Shown: positions 8,759-10,249 of the stretch, in pieces | Layout of the letters: each line of letters opens with the position of its first letter | Numbering within the stretch: the stretch's first letter is position 1 | Assembly: GCA_031274075.1 (NCBI GenBank) | Contig: JAISQQ010000010.1 | Coordinates: forward strand, 1-10,249 | Reading direction: 5' to 3' | Length of the DNA: 10,249 bases | Source of the DNA: Accumulibacter sp. | Lineage (GTDB): Bacteria > Pseudomonadota > Gammaproteobacteria > Burkholderiales > Rhodocyclaceae | Program-made: the position numbers and the translations under genes | Notes under the pieces: model-generated | The model's database searches: none | What the model was told of the DNA's origin: nothing | The model's input: only the letters and a program-made list of their open reading frames with translations

Positions 8759-9121
8759 TCAGAGCGCCGCGATCTTCGACAAGAGTTCCGCCGCGTCGAC
8801 GGGCTTGACCACGTAGTCGATGGCGCCCTGGCGCAGGCCCCAGATGCGGTCGGTCTCCTGCCCCTTGGAGGTGCACACGATGACCGGGATGTGCTTGGTG
8901 GTCTCGTCGCGCGTCAAGGTGCGGGTCGCCTGATAGCCGTTCAGGCCCGGCATCACCACGTCCATGATAATCAGGTTCGGCTGCTGCTTCTTGGCCTTCT
9001 CGACGCCGTCCTCGCCGTTCTCGGCGGTAATGACCTGGTAACCGTTGCGGGTCAGCAGTTCGGACATGACGTGGCGTTCCGTAGGGGAATCGTCGACGAC
9101 GAGAATCGTTTTTACCGGCAT
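8759..9121 (-). CDS. pilH: PilH, single-domain response regulator
   Basis: Stand-alone receiver of the Pil-Chp pathway. In Pseudomonas PilH is linked to pilus retraction and signal decay; the same role here is inferred. 120 residues, all one REC domain and no output domain. Acidic pocket Asp10/Asp11 (VVDDSPTERH), phosphoacceptor Asp54 (LIIMDVVMPGLNGYQATR), Thr84 (IVCTSKGQETDR) and the conserved Lys106 (YVVKP) are all present, so it should be phosphorylatable. The IVCTSKGQETDRIWGLRQGA segment is characteristic of PilH and separates it from PilG, which has LIMLSSKDG. AGGGAG eight bases or so before the ATG at 9121 is a good ribosome site. A 67-base spacer separates it from pilG and 13 bases from pilI. 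Confidence 0.95.
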   Translation of the reverse strand: MPVKTILVVDDSPTERHVMSELLTRNGYQVITAENGEDGVEKAKKQQPNLIIMDVVMPGLNGYQATRTLTRDETTKHIPVIVCTSKGQETDRIWGLRQGAIDYVVKPVDAAELLSKIAAL

Positions 9122-9177
9122 GGCATTTACTCCCTACGGCCCTTTGTGCTCGCGAAATACTGGCATGAAAGCGACGA

Positions 9178-9192
9178 GTGACTAGTGACTAG
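9178..9192 (-). repeat. 7-bp repeat over the pilG stop codon
   Basis: TAGTCAC occurs twice in a row on the minus strand, starting with the pilG stop codon TAG, followed by a weaker third copy TCGTCGC. It lies at the beginning of the 67-base pilG-pilH spacer. No function can be read from it. Confidence 0.5.
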
Positions 9193-9584
9193 CCCCGCTG
9201 CGGCGCGAACGTCGCCACCGACTGCAGCAGGCTGTTCTTGGTGAACGGTTTCGTCAGGTACTGGTCCGAACCGACCATGCGCCCGCGCGCGCGGTCGAAC
9301 AAACCGTCCTTCGACGACAGCATGATCAGCGGGGTGACGGCAAAGCGCGGATTCTTCTTGATCAGCGCGCAGGTCTGGTAGCCGTCGAGACGCGGCATCA
9401 TGATGTCGCAGAAAATGACGTCAGGCTGATGATCGGCGATCTTGGACAAGGCGTCGAAGCCGTCTTCCGCCAGGACCACCTGGCACCCCGCCTGCACGAG
9501 AAAGATCTCGGCGCTGCGCCGGATAGTGTTGCTGTCATCAATGATCATCACCTTGATGCCAGTCAAGCTTGCCACATCGACCAA
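9189..9584 (-). CDS. pilG: PilG, single-domain response regulator starting at TTG
   Basis: Stand-alone receiver that promotes pilus extension in the known Pseudomonas system. 131 residues, one REC domain. Asp16/Asp17 (MIIDDSNTIRRSAE), phosphoacceptor Asp60 (VIFCDIMMPRLDGYQTCALI), Ser90 (LIMLSSKDGLFDRARGR) and Lys112 (YLTKPF) are all in place. The DGYQTCALIKK and SSKDGLFD segments are diagnostic of PilG. The start is TTG at 9584: a TGA stop sits directly before it in frame, and GGAGG (9591-9595) lies six bases upstream. The only close alternative is GTG at codon 4 (9575), which is further from the ribosome site. No ATG is available upstream. It is the first gene of the putative pilGHIJ-chpA operon. 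Confidence 0.95.
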   Translation of the reverse strand: MVDVASLTGIKVMIIDDSNTIRRSAEIFLVQAGCQVVLAEDGFDALSKIADHQPDVIFCDIMMPRLDGYQTCALIKKNPRFAVTPLIMLSSKDGLFDRARGRMVGSDQYLTKPFTKNSLLQSVATFAPQRG

Positions 9585-9590
9585 TCAACA

Positions 9591-9595
9591 CCTCC
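9591..9595 (-). promoter_or_regulatory. Ribosome binding site that fixes the TTG start of pilG
   Basis: GGAGG on the minus strand, six bases before TTG at 9584. A TGA stop lies between it and the start in the pilG frame, so translation cannot begin further upstream. Confidence 0.75.
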
Positions 9596-9675
9596 AGAGA
9601 ACCTTGGACCAGCCGCCCCGTATACTTACCCTGCCTACCCTCTGACCACGCGCCACAAACGCTGTTCAATGAGAG

Positions 9676-9702
9676 ACTATACATCAAACGCCTATATTTC
9701 AA
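9676..9702 (-). promoter_or_regulatory. Candidate sigma-70 promoter for pilG operon
   Basis: On the minus strand TTGAAA (9702-9697) is followed after 15 bases by TATAGT (9681-9676). Both hexamers are close to consensus, but the spacing is shorter than the ideal 17. This would place transcription start near 9669, about 85 bases before the TTG start of pilG. The short spacer suggests a promoter that needs help from an activator. Read from sequence only. Confidence 0.4.
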
Positions 9703-9703
9703 C

Positions 9704-9727
9704 CGCTTCTGCCTGCGCTTCTACCTG
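9704..9727 (-). repeat. Tandem 12-bp direct repeat abutting the candidate pilG -35 box
   Basis: Two copies of CAGGYAGAAGCG (minus strand) stand head to tail and differ at one base. The downstream copy ends one base from the -35 hexamer, so the pair would occupy about -35 to -58. Two equal sites on one face of the helix at this distance is a common arrangement for an activator dimer. No regulator can be named from this. Confidence 0.45.
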
Positions 9728-9836
9728 AATTCAAAGGTTTAGTCTCGATCCATGACGGCGCGCGCCGCCTGGCGCGCGATCACCACCGCCTCCAGGACGC
9801 CGCCCGCGCCATCCCCAAAAGCATCCGGCGCGTTTC

Positions 9837-9876
9837 GGTTAAAATCGCGCCAGACGACGAGTGTCCGATTTTAGCC
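9837..9876. repeat. AT-rich inverted repeat in the pilG-thiE spacer
   Basis: GGTTAAAATCG (9837-9847) faces CGATTTTAGCC (9866-9876) across 18 bases. Ten of eleven positions are complementary and the eleventh could be a G:U pair in RNA. Both arms contain TAAAAT, a fair -10 hexamer, one reading toward thiE and one toward pilG. It could be an operator for a dimeric regulator or a pair of opposed -10 boxes; no good -35 box is visible for either. It is not a terminator: the stem is AT-rich and lacks a T run after it. Confidence 0.4.
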
Positions 9877-10025
9877 AATGGCCGTTCCTTGCACCAAGCG
9901 TTTGCCGCAAAAATCGCGGCGCTCGGGTGAAACGCGCGGGGCGGAAGCCGGACGGACGGAAAACCGGACGCCATCGCGGAGGCTTCTCCATCTTTCTCCA
10001 CCTTCCAGCTTTCGCCCAGGATTCG

Positions 10026-10249
10026 ATGACTCACTGCCCATTGCGCCCATCGCGCCCATCGCGCCCATTGTGTCAATTGCGCGGACTCTACGCGATCACC
10101 CCGGAATGGCCGGACACGGACGCGGACGACAGCCTCGCTCGCGTCCAGGCGGCGCTGCGCGGCGGCGCGCGGATTCTCCAGTACCGCGACAAGTCCGGCG
10201 ACGCGGCGCGGCAATACCCGATGGCGCGGGCGCTGCGCGCGCTGACCCG
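10026..10249 (+). CDS. thiE: ThiE, thiamine-phosphate synthase (N-terminal 74 codons only)
   Basis: Enzyme joining hydroxymethylpyrimidine pyrophosphate to thiazole phosphate to make thiamine phosphate, in the cytoplasm. Only the beginning of the TIM barrel is present. LRGLYAITP (18-26) is the first strand, and GGARILQYRDK (about 48-58) is the second, with the Gln-x-Arg-x-Lys group that contacts the pyrimidine substrate in this family. The frame is open to the window end. ATG at 10026 has an AGGA (10018-10021) four bases upstream. This start adds a 17-residue leader rich in Arg-Pro-Ser before the usual family start. A TTG at 10077 would give the typical ThiE N-terminus but has no visible ribosome site. 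Transcribed away from the pil operon. Confidence 0.85.
   Translation, partial: MTHCPLRPSRPSRPLCQLRGLYAITPEWPDTDADDSLARVQAALRGGARILQYRDKSGDAARQYPMARALRALT
10033..10077 (+). repeat. Five imperfect 9-bp tandem repeats at the start of thiE
   Basis: Units are ACTGCCCAT, TGCGCCCAT, CGCGCCCAT (twice) and TGTGTCAAT. In the thiE frame they encode a Cys-Pro-Leu-Arg-Pro-Ser-Arg-Pro-Ser-Arg-Pro leader just before the first conserved strand. A 9-bp unit keeps the frame whatever the copy number. Confidence 0.75.

Larger units (their letters stand above)
9585..10025. other. Intergenic region between pilG and thiE, no convincing gene
   Basis: About 440 bases separate the divergent pilG and thiE starts. Short open frames here on both strands give low-complexity, Arg- or Ala-rich peptides with no family motif, and none has a good ribosome site. 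I looked for a rubredoxin (paired Cys-x-x-Cys) and saw none, and found no conserved thiamine riboswitch segments before thiE. What can be seen are a candidate pil promoter (9676-9702), a tandem 12-bp repeat (9704-9727) and an AT-rich inverted repeat (9837-9876). Confidence 0.6.

Noticed and set aside
9753..9780. GCGCGC-rich inverted repeat near 9757-9779 as a terminator
   Set aside because: GCGCGC is self-complementary and common in this GC-rich DNA, there is no T run, and no gene ends here.
9752..9874. Short plus-strand frame starting ATG at 9752 and ending TAG at 9874
   Set aside because: Forty codons of Arg/Thr/Ala/Pro-rich sequence with no ribosome site and no family resemblance.
9904..9920. 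GCCGC/GCGGC hairpin with an A-rich loop
   Set aside because: Only five pairs and no T run after it; such small GC stems are expected by chance in this DNA, so I did not call a terminator.
9840..10025. Possible thiamine pyrophosphate riboswitch before thiE
   Set aside because: I did not find the conserved CTGAGA-type and pyrophosphate-sensor segments of that element in this stretch. A covariance-model search would settle it.
9780..10214. Minus-strand frame with Trp-Ala-Arg or Met-Gly-Ala repeats opposite thiE
   Set aside because: The repetitive residues come from the 9-bp tandem repeats at the thiE start. There is no recognisable domain, and thiE on the other strand has conserved motifs.

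Overview
The window carries most of a Pil-Chp type chemosensory cluster, the CheA-like pathway that controls type IV pili and twitching motility. It lies on the minus strand, so it reads from right to left: pilG (9584 to 9189), pilH (9121 to 8759), pilI (8745 to 8236), pilJ (8184 to 6208) and a giant chpA/pilL hybrid kinase (6173 to beyond base 1). All five genes point the same way with gaps of 67, 13, 51 and 34 bases, so they probably form one operon. At the right edge the first 74 codons of a thiE gene (thiamine-phosphate synthase) run the other way on the plus strand.

The DNA is very GC-rich, codon use is strongly G/C-ending, and a pilGHIJ-chpA cluster sits back to back with thiE. This fits a high-GC betaproteobacterium, with Rhodocyclales or Burkholderiales relatives the best guess. 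That placement is inference; the window has no rRNA or other marker gene.

How the genes would work together: PilJ is the membrane receptor, PilI is the CheW-like adaptor linking it to the kinase ChpA, and PilG and PilH are stand-alone receivers that take phosphate from ChpA and act on pilus extension and retraction. ChpA is one unbroken frame of at least 2057 codons. It has a degenerate N-terminal Hpt region, three well-formed Hpt domains (His737, His1175, His1366), a dimerisation/ATPase/CheW kinase core and a C-terminal receiver (Asp2023) cut by the window edge. Between the Hpt domains is an unusual acidic linker built from 22 heptapeptides, followed by an EPV-rich hexapeptide array encoded by 18-bp tandem repeats. 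No pilK methyltransferase gene lies between pilJ and chpA, where Pseudomonas has it.

The stretch from 9585 to 10025 has no convincing gene. It holds a candidate promoter for the pil operon with a tandem 12-bp direct repeat just upstream, and an AT-rich inverted repeat nearer thiE. I found no mobile element, CRISPR array, tRNA, rRNA or convincing intrinsic terminator. The window looks like a core chemosensory locus; its unusual parts are repeats inside genes and in the intergenic region, not a wholly new system.
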